A model generated the notes under the pieces. The model was not told where the DNA came from. It ran no database searches and was given only the letters and a program-made list of their open reading frames with translations. From the IMG/VR virus record IMGVR_UViG_3300044535_000374, positions 1 through 64,000 of that record: 64,000 bases of DNA; one strand, given 5' to 3'. Shown here piece by piece: positions 10,495 to 19,158 of the stretch; position 1 is the stretch's first letter; each line of letters opens with the position of its first letter. This DNA is from a virus. Both the position numbers and the translations under genes were made by a program.

Positions 10495-13400
10495 TTAGTT
10501 TATTTTAGATTCGTTATATGTGTATTTTAACATAAGCAAAGTTACGTAATTACTAGGTGTCGGAGAAGTTAATTCTACTACACATGAATTACCACGTATT
10601 GGTCTGCCTACTGTTGGTGTTGCAATTCCTCCATCTCTTAAGAAAGGAGCGTTATAAAATCCTTCCTGCTTTCTAAAGAAAGACGCTGGGATAGATGAGT
10701 CAACTGTGTTTGCAGAGCCTCTTACTAAACTAGCGTTCCAATGATAGTTACCTATCTGAGTCATAGTCATAAATATCTTTTTGGTCATAGGACTCTCATT
10801 CAACACAATTCTTATGCTTGTGTTTTGCTGTGTACCATAAAAATTACATCTTGGAACAGCACTAGAATGAATCCAGAATCCACCTCTATCATTTGTTGTA
10901 ATCAACTTATTATTTAGAGATATGATTGACTTTGGATAGTATGTATAGAATGATTCAAATCTGTCTTTTCTTTCTGAGAAAGCTATTGTAAATGTATCAG
11001 AACCTTTTACAGAAGAGAAGATGGCTAATCTATTTTCAGCATCATAACCAGCAGTATAAGTTGCATCATCTTTAATATTTGATGTAGCCCACTTATTCAT
11101 ATTGTTTGTAACCGTAATAGGAGTGATTCCTTCCTGTCCAAGTCTACAAATAGCCTTTCGTATGTCATCTACGAAATAGTCCGCATATGAGTCTGAAATA
11201 AGGCTTCCTGTGGCATTACCTATTGAGTAGTTGCCAGAGTAGTATTGAACATTGTTGAATAGCTCGGTAGATAGTGTTAAGTCTGTGCCACCACTAGCAT
11301 TAGTTATGATTGACTGATACACAGGTAACATACCTACTTTATCTTCTTGGTATACTCTCAACATCCTGTCTCTTACAGACAGCCTCTTGATAGCACCAAA
11401 AGAAGCATCTAAGTCTTTAAAGTCTAAGTATAAGAATCTATTAAGACCATTAATGTTGCTATTAAATTCTAAGTTCTGAGACCATCTAATGGTACCAGGG
11501 AATGTTCTTTGTCTAGCTTGTCTATCTTCTATAGATGGTCTTCCATGTTTATTAATCTTAGCCAAGAATAAAGGAGACCCCTCATCCTGTGATATTAAAT
11601 AACTTTTAGTAGGAACAGAGCTATAGAAAACTCTTTGAACAGTATCATTCTTACCTCCAATTTCAGTAGCAGAGCCTGCTGCACCCTCTCCTTCTAATAT
11701 AACATAATCAGACTTGTACACACAATCCCCTGCAGTATCCATTTGTATAACTGTATTCAATGTGTATGCAGTTGTCGCATAAGTTAATGGTATTTCATAA
11801 AAAACATCTCCTCCTGCGCCTATTGAAGCTGTTTTCTTTTGTCTTAATATTCTAGCCTTTAACCCTATAATCTGAGGAGTGGCAGATGTGTCTCCGCTTG
11901 TGTCTAAAAATGATTTAGCTGTTTCTTCTAATTGTATCCAAGAGCCTTCTAGAGTAGAAGTCGTACCATTAGATTCAATAAAATCTGGGTCTAGTAATTG
12001 GTCTATAATTCTAAACACGCTGTTGTTTACACCTCTGCCTAAGTATTGACCACTTGTTTGTTTATCCTTATAGTAATCGTATACAAAAGATACATAATCA
12101 CCATTTTCAAAAGTATAACCCATATTTGACACCCTAGCTATTAATTGCTTTGGTATAATTGCACCAGAACCAGGAAGTATTCCTGAGTCAGAAACAGATA
12201 CTGTAATGTCTGCATTAGTAGCAGAACCAGTTACTGTATTATATCTAAATGCGCTTACAGTATAACCTGAAGGCACATCAGTTGTTAGTGTTCCGCTTCC
12301 AGCGATAACGTACTTTGTACTATTTACATAAGCAAATAAATCAGATGTTGTACTATTTGTTATTGTAATATTTGGTTGTGTTGCGCCATAAGATGAAGTA
12401 AAGAAAAATGCTCCAGTTACAGTTGCAGTAGATGCAAACATTGTCACTGTAAAAGTATCATTTTGTGATAATGGGCCTGCTATTGTATATGTAAAATTTC
12501 CAGTTGATGGAACTCTTCCGAATGATGTATTAAATGCTATATTAAAACTAATATTAGAAACAACTGTAGTCCCTACATATCTAATTGTTGCAGTTTGTCC
12601 AGAAGCACTTACATACTGAAAATCTGTTGCTGGTATTGTTCCTCCCCCGCTCCCAGCTGAATTAACTGTTACTGTGTAATGAGTTCCTAAAACAGCAGCA
12701 GTTATTTTTCTATATTCAAATAAGAATCTAGTAGGGTCTGTGATTAATTTATTCCTATATCTTGCTATAAATGATACACTACTATTTGGATAATACAATG
12801 TAGCAGCAGCATTTGTATCGCAATTGTTGTAAGTTAACTTTAATGTATTACTTCCGCTATAAGGCAAGTAGGTTATCAAAGAACTATCTGGGCCGCTATT
12901 TGCAACTGCAGGGAATGTTATACTTGAAAGAGAGCAAGTCTCTCCAGCTGTAGAAGATACAGAGGCGTACTTAAAATCAATAATATCTGTTACAATTTCA
13001 GACTCATAGTTATTATCTTCTGTAATAGCAAGTCTAAAAAACTTAGCCCAAGATGGTGGTGCAGTTGAAATTGCAAGAGATGGAAGATGTGTTTTTCTAA
13101 CATTATTACCAGCTCCTAAATTCCAATGCTCATGTGGGACATCTACTACAAATTCTGGTTTTGTAAATACACCAGCATTTCTACCATACTCATCCATGTA
13201 AACAACTCCAATTTTATATTTGCCACCTGGGCTTAAAAACATATTTGAAGCCTTGTTTAATACAACCCCAGTTGAAAACATTGAGTTTGTACCAAAGTAA
13301 GTATCCGAATACAATGCAGTTGTGCCATTAATAGCAGTCTTATCATATCCTTCTGTAAAGTTTCCATAAGCAATAACATTACCATTTACAATTTCTTGAG

Positions 13401-14388
13401 CTCTTGCAGTATTTGGGACATAGTCAAACTGAAGCACATCTGGGGCCTCTGAGTTGTCTAATGGAATTTTTTGACCAGTTCCAGTAAACACATATGTAAT
13501 ATCCCCTGTAGTAGAAGCTATAGTATCTATGCTATAGAAGTTACTCCATATCCCATCAGAAAATTCTCTGTATATAATCTCAATATTTTTAACATTACCA
13601 GCTCCAGATTTTAATACCATAGATACAGAATTGTATGCCGTTGCATTGTCTGTAGGTATAATATTTGTCTCATTAAAAACATAGTAAGGAACTAACGCAT
13701 TTGATATAGGAGAAAATACAGACTTTTCATAGTCATCGTAAATGTATCTATAAGCAAATTGGTATACCTTACTTTGAACATTCAAGCTACCAGTAGTAGA
13801 CTTTATTAAATTTACACTCAAAGGAGCGTATAAAGGTGCTTTTTTAATAACGGTTGTATATTCCGCAGGTATAGTTGCACCATATCCTCCATTAGAAGCC
13901 TTTCTAAGGTTTATCTTTCTTGGAATGTAATCTTTATCCAACCAGAATAATAAGTCCCCCTCTTCGGCTGTATCTGCTCTATTTATAATTCTAACATTAT
14001 GGCTTTGAACTGATGCGTCTAAATTAAGTGCACCAGACTCAGCATTGCCACCAGTCCCACATTTTACTAATATCTTAGCTGTATTGGTCTGTTGCTTGTA
14101 CTCAACCAATAAATGATTACCTGTAGAATGTGCAATAAGGTATAGTACAGAATCTCTTAAAGAGTTAAGAACAGAACCTACAATTGTGTGAGATGTAGTT
14201 AAGGTAAAGTTTGTAGTACCATCTGTATCCTTTAATTGGATTTGGCTATTACCTGTGATATTATTTACTCCACCATGTGTGGTAACGTTTTTAGCATCAA
14301 TAAAATCACCTGACGGTAAAAATTCTACCTTATCTAAATCGGAGTTCAAGCCTCCTTCTATAACCTTAGTCTGTTGAAATTGAGCCAT
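10495..14388 (-). CDS. Tail hub / muzzle-like structural protein (P22 gp10-like stabilisation role)
   Basis: 1297 residues, rich in Thr, Ser, Gly, Tyr and Asn with beta-strand alternation throughout. The N-terminus reads TKVIEGGLNSDLD followed by an NVTTHGG segment, a start seen in large stabilisation/muzzle proteins of crAss-like phages. Residues about 560-790 look like a tandem insertion of small beta domains (repeats of TVT, TIT and TFTVT). It follows the ring-like genes and precedes the internal virion genes, as expected for the distal tail-tube/muzzle component. The stop lies directly before the next ATG. The class (virion structural) is secure; the exact role is inference. Confidence 0.75.
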   Translation of the reverse strand: MAQFQQTKVIEGGLNSDLDKVEFLPSGDFIDAKNVTTHGGVNNITGNSQIQLKDTDGTTNFTLTTSHTIVGSVLNSLRDSVLYLIAHSTGNHLLVEYKQQTNTAKILVKCGTGGNAESGALNLDASVQSHNVRIINRADTAEEGDLLFWLDKDYIPRKINLRKASNGGYGATIPAEYTTVIKKAPLYAPLSVNLIKSTTGSLNVQSKVYQFAYRYIYDDYEKSVFSPISNALVPYYVFNETNIIPTDNATAYNSVSMVLKSGAGNVKNIEIIYREFSDGIWSNFYSIDTIASTTGDITYVFTGTGQKIPLDNSEAPDVLQFDYVPNTARAQEIVNGNVIAYGNFTEGYDKTAINGTTALYSDTYFGTNSMFSTGVVLNKASNMFLSPGGKYKIGVVYMDEYGRNAGVFTKPEFVVDVPHEHWNLGAGNNVRKTHLPSLAISTAPPSWAKFFRLAITEDNNYESEIVTDIIDFKYASVSSTAGETCSLSSITFPAVANSGPDSSLITYLPYSGSNTLKLTYNNCDTNAAATLYYPNSSVSFIARYRNKLITDPTRFLFEYRKITAAVLGTHYTVTVNSAGSGGGTIPATDFQYVSASGQTATIRYVGTTVVSNISFNIAFNTSFGRVPSTGNFTYTIAGPLSQNDTFTVTMFASTATVTGAFFFTSSYGATQPNITITNSTTSDLFAYVNSTKYVIAGSGTLTTDVPSGYTVSAFRYNTVTGSATNADITVSVSDSGILPGSGAIIPKQLIARVSNMGYTFENGDYVSFVYDYYKDKQTSGQYLGRGVNNSVFRIIDQLLDPDFIESNGTTSTLEGSWIQLEETAKSFLDTSGDTSATPQIIGLKARILRQKKTASIGAGGDVFYEIPLTYATTAYTLNTVIQMDTAGDCVYKSDYVILEGEGAAGSATEIGGKNDTVQRVFYSSVPTKSYLISQDEGSPLFLAKINKHGRPSIEDRQARQRTFPGTIRWSQNLEFNSNINGLNRFLYLDFKDLDASFGAIKRLSVRDRMLRVYQEDKVGMLPVYQSIITNASGGTDLTLSTELFNNVQYYSGNYSIGNATGSLISDSYADYFVDDIRKAICRLGQEGITPITVTNNMNKWATSNIKDDATYTAGYDAENRLAIFSSVKGSDTFTIAFSERKDRFESFYTYYPKSIISLNNKLITTNDRGGFWIHSSAVPRCNFYGTQQNTSIRIVLNESPMTKKIFMTMTQIGNYHWNASLVRGSANTVDSSIPASFFRKQEGFYNAPFLRDGGIATPTVGRPIRGNSCVVELTSPTPSNYVTLLMLKYTYNESKIN

Positions 14389-14389
14389 A

Positions 14390-15124
14390 TTATTTTACTA
14401 TAAGCTTTTCGCTGTCAAATGTAACGCTTCTCGCATCAGATGGCAATACTTTCATAACTCTAGCTTTTAATAATCTCTTTTGATTATAAAACTCAGTTTT
14501 TCTCATAGCCTTCTCTGATAAATTCATCTTCCTTCCTGTAGGCATATATTGCGCATCCTTCCATGCAAGATAAGCAATAATAGTCTCTTCTGCAATCGCT
14601 TCTACATCTACATCTGTTTCGTCAACAGACATAATACCTTCTACTAATAAGTAGTCATATCCAAACTCTGGATTTAATATAATAAATCCGTCTTCTATTT
14701 TATAAGAACCAACAAAGCTAGTTTTTTCATAAGCGCCAAAAGCCTTATAAGATGCAGAACCTTCCATTGCATTGATATATGCAAAGTCTCTGATTCTAGT
14801 CGTATCAACCGCTACTTTGCCAAAGTCTTGTTCTAATCTTAAATCACTTTCTTTTCTATACCCAGTCATAGTTGGGTCTTTCTTTAGAACGGCTAATTGG
14901 CCAAGCCCATTCTCTACGCCTATATTAAGCACATTAAGGCAGTCATCTGGTAACTTAGCTGTTTTATTAGGCAATACAGATACTCTTGTAACTTTAGCAT
15001 CGCCAAGTACATCAAGTTCAGCTTCTTTAACTCCACGAACACCAATACTATAAAGCCTTCTATAGTGAGCATTTGTATGTCCAGCTTGGTTTATGTATTC
15101 GTATATTATTTTAGATAATTTCAT
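14390..15124 (-). CDS. Head-tail connector / ring-like protein (P22 gp4-like)
   Basis: 244 residues. It opens with MKLSKIIYEYINQAG and has a central segment VLPNKTAKLPDDCLNVLNI, the pattern of tail tubular/connector proteins that stack under the portal in podoviruses. The C-terminal third is helical and basic with a typical EKAMRKTEFYNQKRLLKARVMK stretch. It sits in a run of three adjacent connector-size genes between capsid and muzzle-like genes. Six bases separate it from the 196-residue gene upstream. Assignment rests on pattern and position; no search was run. Confidence 0.65.
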   Translation of the reverse strand: MKLSKIIYEYINQAGHTNAHYRRLYSIGVRGVKEAELDVLGDAKVTRVSVLPNKTAKLPDDCLNVLNIGVENGLGQLAVLKKDPTMTGYRKESDLRLEQDFGKVAVDTTRIRDFAYINAMEGSASYKAFGAYEKTSFVGSYKIEDGFIILNPEFGYDYLLVEGIMSVDETDVDVEAIAEETIIAYLAWKDAQYMPTGRKMNLSEKAMRKTEFYNQKRLLKARVMKVLPSDARSVTFDSEKLIVK

Positions 15125-15130
15125 TTTCTA

Positions 15131-15721
15131 TTATTTTGCTGTTCTTGATGCAATATCTTCTTGTCTTCTCTTATCTAGTAAGTTAATCACATACTCCATT
15201 GCAATTGATAATTGGTCTGAAGGCACATTCAACTCACTATTTAAATCATTTGTATCTGGCACACCAGCCATTCTTACGCTAACAGTTTTTGATGTTAGTG
15301 GTATTTTTGACAAGAACTTAATCTTACTTCCGTTAATGTGATACCCCGCTCTACCTTTCTCCATAGGAAGTTCATTCCATAAAAAAACATCTTTAGTTTC
15401 AATTGGTATAGGCTGTTTTTCTAAACCAGATACAGATAAACCAGAGATAACCATACCAACGCTTAATCCAATTGGAGTATAGTTTGTTTCAACTTCGTTA
15501 TTAGAATCAATAGCTAAATTGTTTAATGTAACATAAAATGCATCTCCAATAAACTCTTCATTGCTTACATTTACGCTTTCTCTGTAGTTACGAATAGCAG
15601 CCACAGAAATACCAATGTTTAACATAAGATTAACTTCTCTGTCTGAGTGAGATGCGTCAACAGGAACAAGCCCACCGTAGTGCGTTCTTTTAATTAACTC
15701 TATCGCCTGATTCCTTGTCAT
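15131..15721 (-). CDS. Connector / ring-like virion protein
   Basis: 196 residues, unknown family. The N-terminus MTRNQAIELIKRTHYGG is a short helix; the middle is beta-rich with several VSV/ISGLSVSG strands; the C-terminus is helical and charged (MEYVINLLDKRRQEDIASR). Size and position, between two other connector-like genes, suggest a ring or adaptor protein of the tail. Its ATG overlaps the stop codon of the 211-residue gene (TAATGAC arrangement), which implies translational coupling. Confidence 0.65.
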   Translation of the reverse strand: MTRNQAIELIKRTHYGGLVPVDASHSDREVNLMLNIGISVAAIRNYRESVNVSNEEFIGDAFYVTLNNLAIDSNNEVETNYTPIGLSVGMVISGLSVSGLEKQPIPIETKDVFLWNELPMEKGRAGYHINGSKIKFLSKIPLTSKTVSVRMAGVPDTNDLNSELNVPSDQLSIAMEYVINLLDKRRQEDIASRTAK

Positions 15722-16356
15722 TAATCATTCTTTTTAATGTTTCCGAATTGTATGATACTAGGGTCTTTTAAGTTGATTCCTAAGTATCCTATAGTTCTAA
15801 ATAATACTTGATTTATCTCTGTATCGTTCCACTCTACTGCTGTAGAGTCAACCGTAGTATAAACAGCTGGCCTTTTGTAGTAACTTAACCAAACACCAGT
15901 TTGCCCTGCTGGGTATATCTTAAAGTTATTAGTTGTCTCAATGAAGATAGGTTCTTCCACAATAGGAGTATCTATAGATGAGTTTAACTTGCTATCAAGC
16001 TCAGTTAAATCAACTCTTTGTGCAAATACTGAATTTCCTTGAGACGCAGAATTGTAAGCAACTCTTAAATATATCATTCTCCCAAAATTTGCTGGTCTAT
16101 TATAAGGAGAAGCTAAAGATAATTCATCAATCACAAATGGAGATAATGCTTCAGTTATGTAGTAGTCAGAGTTTGTAGCGGTATTGTAAATACCCATCTG
16201 ACTCATTTGAGCATAAGCCTTATCTGTTAGGAAATTGTAGTAGTCTAAAGCAGCCATATTGTATGCCTGTAAGAACTCCTGATTGTCCATGAATGACCCA
16301 TCGTACTTGTTAATCAAGAACTGGGCGTTGTCGTATAATTGTTGAGTTGTAGCCAT
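15721..16356 (-). CDS. Virion adaptor / ring-like protein
   Basis: 211 residues. The first 60 residues are helical and aromatic (YNNAQFLINKYDG, YNFLTDKAYAQM). The C-terminal half holds the segment SYYKRPAVYTT and a helical RTIGYLGINLKDPSIIQFG. This looks like a structural protein family I associate with Bacteroidota podoviruses, but no name can be given with confidence. It is the first gene after a strong terminator. A TAATTTTG box ends six bases before its ATG, so it probably starts a new, nearly leaderless mRNA that also covers the tail genes. Confidence 0.7.
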   Translation of the reverse strand: MATTQQLYDNAQFLINKYDGSFMDNQEFLQAYNMAALDYYNFLTDKAYAQMSQMGIYNTATNSDYYITEALSPFVIDELSLASPYNRPANFGRMIYLRVAYNSASQGNSVFAQRVDLTELDSKLNSSIDTPIVEEPIFIETTNNFKIYPAGQTGVWLSYYKRPAVYTTVDSTAVEWNDTEINQVLFRTIGYLGINLKDPSIIQFGNIKKND

Positions 16357-16362
16357 TTGTTA

Positions 16363-16370
16363 CAAAATTA
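16363..16370 (-). promoter_or_regulatory. TAATTTTG box, near-leaderless, before the 211-residue gene
   Basis: Minus-strand TAATTTTG ends six bases before the ATG at 16356. It follows the terminator at 16387-16408. If start follows usual rules, the mRNA begins at or next to the ATG. Confidence 0.5.
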
Positions 16371-16386
16371 CGCATTTTAAATAAAA

Positions 16387-16408
16387 GAGGTGCTAATTAC
16401 AGCACCTC
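16387..16408 (-). terminator. Terminator after the 308-residue gene
   Basis: Eight-base stem GAGGTGCT/AGCACCTC with a six-base loop, then TTTTATTT on the minus strand. Confidence 0.85.
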
Positions 16409-16438
16409 CTTAATATTTACCAAAAAAAACCTAAGAAA

Positions 16439-17365
16439 CTATTTTTCAGACTTAAGTCTATCGTAGAATCTTTGTCCATCTCCTTCCTTGAAACAGAACT
16501 TAACCAAATGGTCAATTGTGCTAATTCCAGAAGGGATTGTAGCTATTAGAGAACGAGTCTCAGACCAATGAACCTGGCCTAAAACAATAGACTCAGTGAT
16601 TTTACCACTAGCAAAAGCTCTCTTAATCAATGCAAACGCTTTTGTTGTAGGATTATTATATGATTTCAAGAATACATCTGGCTTATTTTCAGCTACAGCT
16701 ACATATTCTACACGAATCTCATCTTCATCCTTTTCAATACCCTGAGCGTTAACACTTGTAATACCTAAGTATTCAGCATGCTCCATCATTGTTTCATCAG
16801 ATGCAGAAAGCGCTACTTTCATAGCCTCATGCTTGGTTTTAACTGATTCTATTTTCTTCTTGCTCATAGCCTCAAAGTTCATCAACTCGTAAGTTGGTTG
16901 AACATTCTCGTCTCTGTTCTCGTTATTAATGCATCTATTACTAATAGTCAAGAACTTAACAAGCATAGTATCAGAAGATGGTACATACATGTATCCATCC
17001 ATAAATCCGATATTAGGCCTTTTGTTTACAACATTCTCAGGCAAAGAATCTTGCTCGTCAGCCCATAATGTGTTTACGCCAGGCAAGTATCTTACAGCTC
17101 TTTTCATTCCTGTTTTTTCGTCATACACAATATCTGTGTTTGCTACCATGAAACGAGGAGGGAATTGACGCTTATCACTTGGAGAGGCGTTTGTAATTAA
17201 CCTAAAAACATAAGTCTTAGGTTCTTCCTTTTTTACTTCTTTTTTCTTTACGATTGTGGCTTCTTCTACTGCGACTGCAGACAAAGCCTGTTCGGTTGTT
17301 GGTTCAGATTGGTCAATAATATCGCCATTCTCATCCAAAACCTTTTTGGTTTTTGATAGTGCCAT
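16439..17365 (-). CDS. Putative virion-associated protein downstream of capsid
   Basis: 308 residues, no recognised family. The N-terminal 60 residues are charged and low-complexity (AVAVEEATIVKKKEVKKEE), followed by a compact beta-containing domain starting at YVFRLITNASPSDK. The single-gene unit is bounded by terminators at both ends (17407-17426 upstream, 16387-16408 downstream) and has its own TATCTTTG box at 17389-17382. That arrangement suggests a product needed at a different dose from its neighbours, such as a head decoration or assembly protein. Role is inference from context. Confidence 0.7.
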   Translation of the reverse strand: MALSKTKKVLDENGDIIDQSEPTTEQALSAVAVEEATIVKKKEVKKEEPKTYVFRLITNASPSDKRQFPPRFMVANTDIVYDEKTGMKRAVRYLPGVNTLWADEQDSLPENVVNKRPNIGFMDGYMYVPSSDTMLVKFLTISNRCINNENRDENVQPTYELMNFEAMSKKKIESVKTKHEAMKVALSASDETMMEHAEYLGITSVNAQGIEKDEDEIRVEYVAVAENKPDVFLKSYNNPTTKAFALIKRAFASGKITESIVLGQVHWSETRSLIATIPSGISTIDHLVKFCFKEGDGQRFYDRLKSEK

Positions 17366-17381
17366 GTTTTATCCTTTTAGG

Positions 17382-17389
17382 CAAAGATA
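17382..17389 (-). promoter_or_regulatory. TATCTTTG box before the 308-residue gene
   Basis: Minus-strand TATCTTTG 16 bases before the ATG at 17365, just after the terminator at 17407-17426. Confidence 0.55.
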
Positions 17390-17406
17390 GGTATTTTAAT
17401 TAAAAA

Positions 17407-17426
17407 AGCCCTGTAGAAACAGGGCT
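17407..17426 (-). terminator. Terminator, one of two identical copies
   Basis: AGCCCTGT (17407-17414), loop AGAA, ACAGGGCT (17419-17426), with a T-run on the minus strand. An identical 28-base element is at 52328-52355. Confidence 0.85.
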
Positions 17427-17504
17427 CGTGGACAATTTAAATGAAAGTGAAAACCTAAGCACAACAAAAATAACCCCCAGTAATCAATTTACCAAATAAA
17501 AAAA

Positions 17505-17526
17505 GCCCCCCAGAGAACTGGAGGGC
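17505..17526 (-). terminator. Terminator after the major capsid gene
   Basis: Nine-base stem (17505-17513 with 17518-17526, one mismatch), loop AGAA, followed by seven Ts on the minus strand. Thirty-one bases after the capsid stop. A second terminator lies about 80 bases further. Confidence 0.88.
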
Positions 17527-17556
17527 CTTACATTGGGATTTAAAACTATAACACTA

Positions 17557-18906
17557 CTACTTCTTAACTACTAAGAATTGGTTAGCTGCGAACATTTGTA
17601 ATCCGCAATAACCCATGTGGTGTACATTTAATTCCATTTTGCTAGATGTAGGAACCTTAGCTAAAGCACCAGTTTCCCAAACCTTGATTTCTTTACCAGC
17701 TTCAACTTCATTGCTTACTACACGTAAAGCAGGGATTTTGTCACCAGTTTGAGCATCACGACCATCTTTCATTGGAATTAACGCACCGAAGAAGTCATAC
17801 TTGTTAGCATTGTTAGCTAAAGCTTGTCCGTAAACAGCTTCTGCGTTGAATGGTAAGTATTTCTTCAAGTGGAAAGTAACACCATCAATCTTGATTGAAT
17901 CAAAACCGTATTTGATAGCTACATCTTGAGAACCACCAACAGAAGCCCATTGGATAGCACCATTAGTGTACTTAGCAAATAAAGAATCATCAACTGCAGT
18001 TCTCAAGTAAGAATCCATTAAGAAATGGTACTCTTGAGCTCCACCATTGAAATCAATCTGACGAACTAAGTTATGGAAATCTTCAATACCGAAACCTGCA
18101 GTGTTACCAACTGTATCATATTGATAAGTTTGGCCATCAGCTTCAATTTGAGGAATTAAACCTTTAGAACCTACAGTACCTGCGATGTTATTAGCATCAG
18201 AACCGAAGATTAACTTGAACTCCTTGTTGTTCATGAAACGTCTTACAGCCTCATCTAAACCTTTGTAAGTGTAGAAAGAACCACCTGGGAAATCCAAGTA
18301 AATTTCTTCAATCTTAGCACGGTCTGTGATTTTGTAGTCTTCACGAATTTCAGTTGTTGTGAAAAGCTTCTTCTCAGTTAAGTTTGCAATTGTATCTGCA
18401 GCATCAGATGCTTCACCAGCTTCTGTAACACCACGGAACAATAAAACTTCACCTGCAGCCAAAGTAGAACTTGCATTCTTTAAAGGAACGATAGTTGCAG
18501 TGTGTGCACCTGAAGTACCTTTGTTTACTGCTGTAATTTTGTACTGAACTCCAGAGCTAGCAGCTTCAACAACCTCACCTACACGAATAGGAGATTGAGC
18601 ACCACTGTTGTAGTGAGAACCTGCAGTTAAAGTTACAGTTACTCCTGTATTAGTAACAGAAGTAGTGGTAGATGCAGTAATCTTTGCAGAAGAATGCAAT
18701 TTACCGTAAGACTCAAAGTGGAAAAATTCACGAGAAGGAACTACTGCTTTCAAACCTACCATCTCTAATAATTGAGTGTAGTTTTGGTTGCCATACTTCT
18801 CAACAAATTTTTCAAAATATTGAGGCTTCAAAAGTGACAAGTCACTTACAAACTGGCGACCTACGCCATTTGTTAGCTGTACACCAGCTGGTTGATTAAT
18901 AGCCAT
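17557..18906 (-). CDS. Major capsid protein (HK97-like fold inferred)
   Basis: 449 residues from the ATG at 18906 (MAINQPAGVQL). An in-frame ATG at 18972 would add 22 residues, but that stretch overlaps a folded leader element and looks non-coding. The protein has an N-terminal helical arm (FVEKYGNQNYTQLLEMVG), a Thr/Ala-rich beta segment near residues 75-150 and an EIREDYKITDRAKIEEIYLD helix. Length, position after portal and scaffold genes, strong promoter and strong terminator all fit the major capsid protein. The sequence style resembles crAss-like capsid proteins. The fold is inferred, not seen. Confidence 0.85.
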   Translation of the reverse strand: MAINQPAGVQLTNGVGRQFVSDLSLLKPQYFEKFVEKYGNQNYTQLLEMVGLKAVVPSREFFHFESYGKLHSSAKITASTTTSVTNTGVTVTLTAGSHYNSGAQSPIRVGEVVEAASSGVQYKITAVNKGTSGAHTATIVPLKNASSTLAAGEVLLFRGVTEAGEASDAADTIANLTEKKLFTTTEIREDYKITDRAKIEEIYLDFPGGSFYTYKGLDEAVRRFMNNKEFKLIFGSDANNIAGTVGSKGLIPQIEADGQTYQYDTVGNTAGFGIEDFHNLVRQIDFNGGAQEYHFLMDSYLRTAVDDSLFAKYTNGAIQWASVGGSQDVAIKYGFDSIKIDGVTFHLKKYLPFNAEAVYGQALANNANKYDFFGALIPMKDGRDAQTGDKIPALRVVSNEVEAGKEIKVWETGALAKVPTSSKMELNVHHMGYCGLQMFAANQFLVVKK

Positions 18907-18938
18907 TTTTATTTGACATTTTTGTTTTAAAAAAATAG

Positions 18939-18993
18939 AACATTCCTGAGAATTGAACTCATGGTGTGCCAAAGCACAAATACCAATAATGTT
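18939..18993 (-). ncRNA. Three-way-junction leader element upstream of the capsid gene
   Basis: Outer stem AACATT (18939-18944) with AATGTT (18988-18993). Inside are a TGAG/CTCA hairpin (18947-18961, 7-base loop) and a TGTGC/GCACA hairpin (18965-18978). Read on the minus strand, the second inner arm has a T-loop-like TTCAATT. It lies 32 bases before the capsid ATG, in the 5' leader. It resembles a tRNA missing its D-arm, but is not a tRNA. Possible ribosome or stability element. Confidence 0.45.
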
Positions 18994-19060
18994 GTGATGA
19001 TGTTGTTGACCGCACTTGGCCTGTAAGAACTTAGCGCACTGCTAAATAAAAAATCTAACA

Positions 19061-19093
19061 CAAAGATATATATATTTTTTTAATTGTTTACAA
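19061..19093 (-). promoter_or_regulatory. Capsid promoter TTG-N22-TATCTTTG
   Basis: Minus strand TTG (19093-19091) and TATCTTTG (19068-19061), spacer 22, within the range of Flavobacterium-type promoters. It follows the 19104-19126 hairpin and gives a capsid leader of about 150 bases. Confidence 0.65.
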
Positions 19094-19103
19094 TAAACAA
19101 GAA

Positions 19104-19126
19104 ACCCCTACTTTTTAGGTAGGGGT
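19104..19126 (-). terminator. Terminator-like hairpin after the scaffold-like gene
   Basis: ACCCCTAC (19104-19111) pairs exactly with GTAGGGGT (19119-19126) across a 7-base loop. The minus-strand tail is TTTCTTG, so the T-run is weak. It separates scaffold and capsid units. Confidence 0.65.
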
Positions 19127-19158
19127 CAAACCAAAGATACTATCTAAGGTGGGGTGCA

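Noticed and set aside
18907-18972. N-terminal extension of the capsid protein from the ATG at 18972
   Set aside because: The 22 extra residues overlap the folded element and have no capsid-like character. The start at 18906 is better.
18939-18993. A tRNA gene on the minus strand (T-loop-like TTCAATT and a 6-bp acceptor-like stem)
   Set aside because: There is no D-arm, the middle hairpin has only a four-base loop, and the length is about 55 bases. Kept as a leader structure only.
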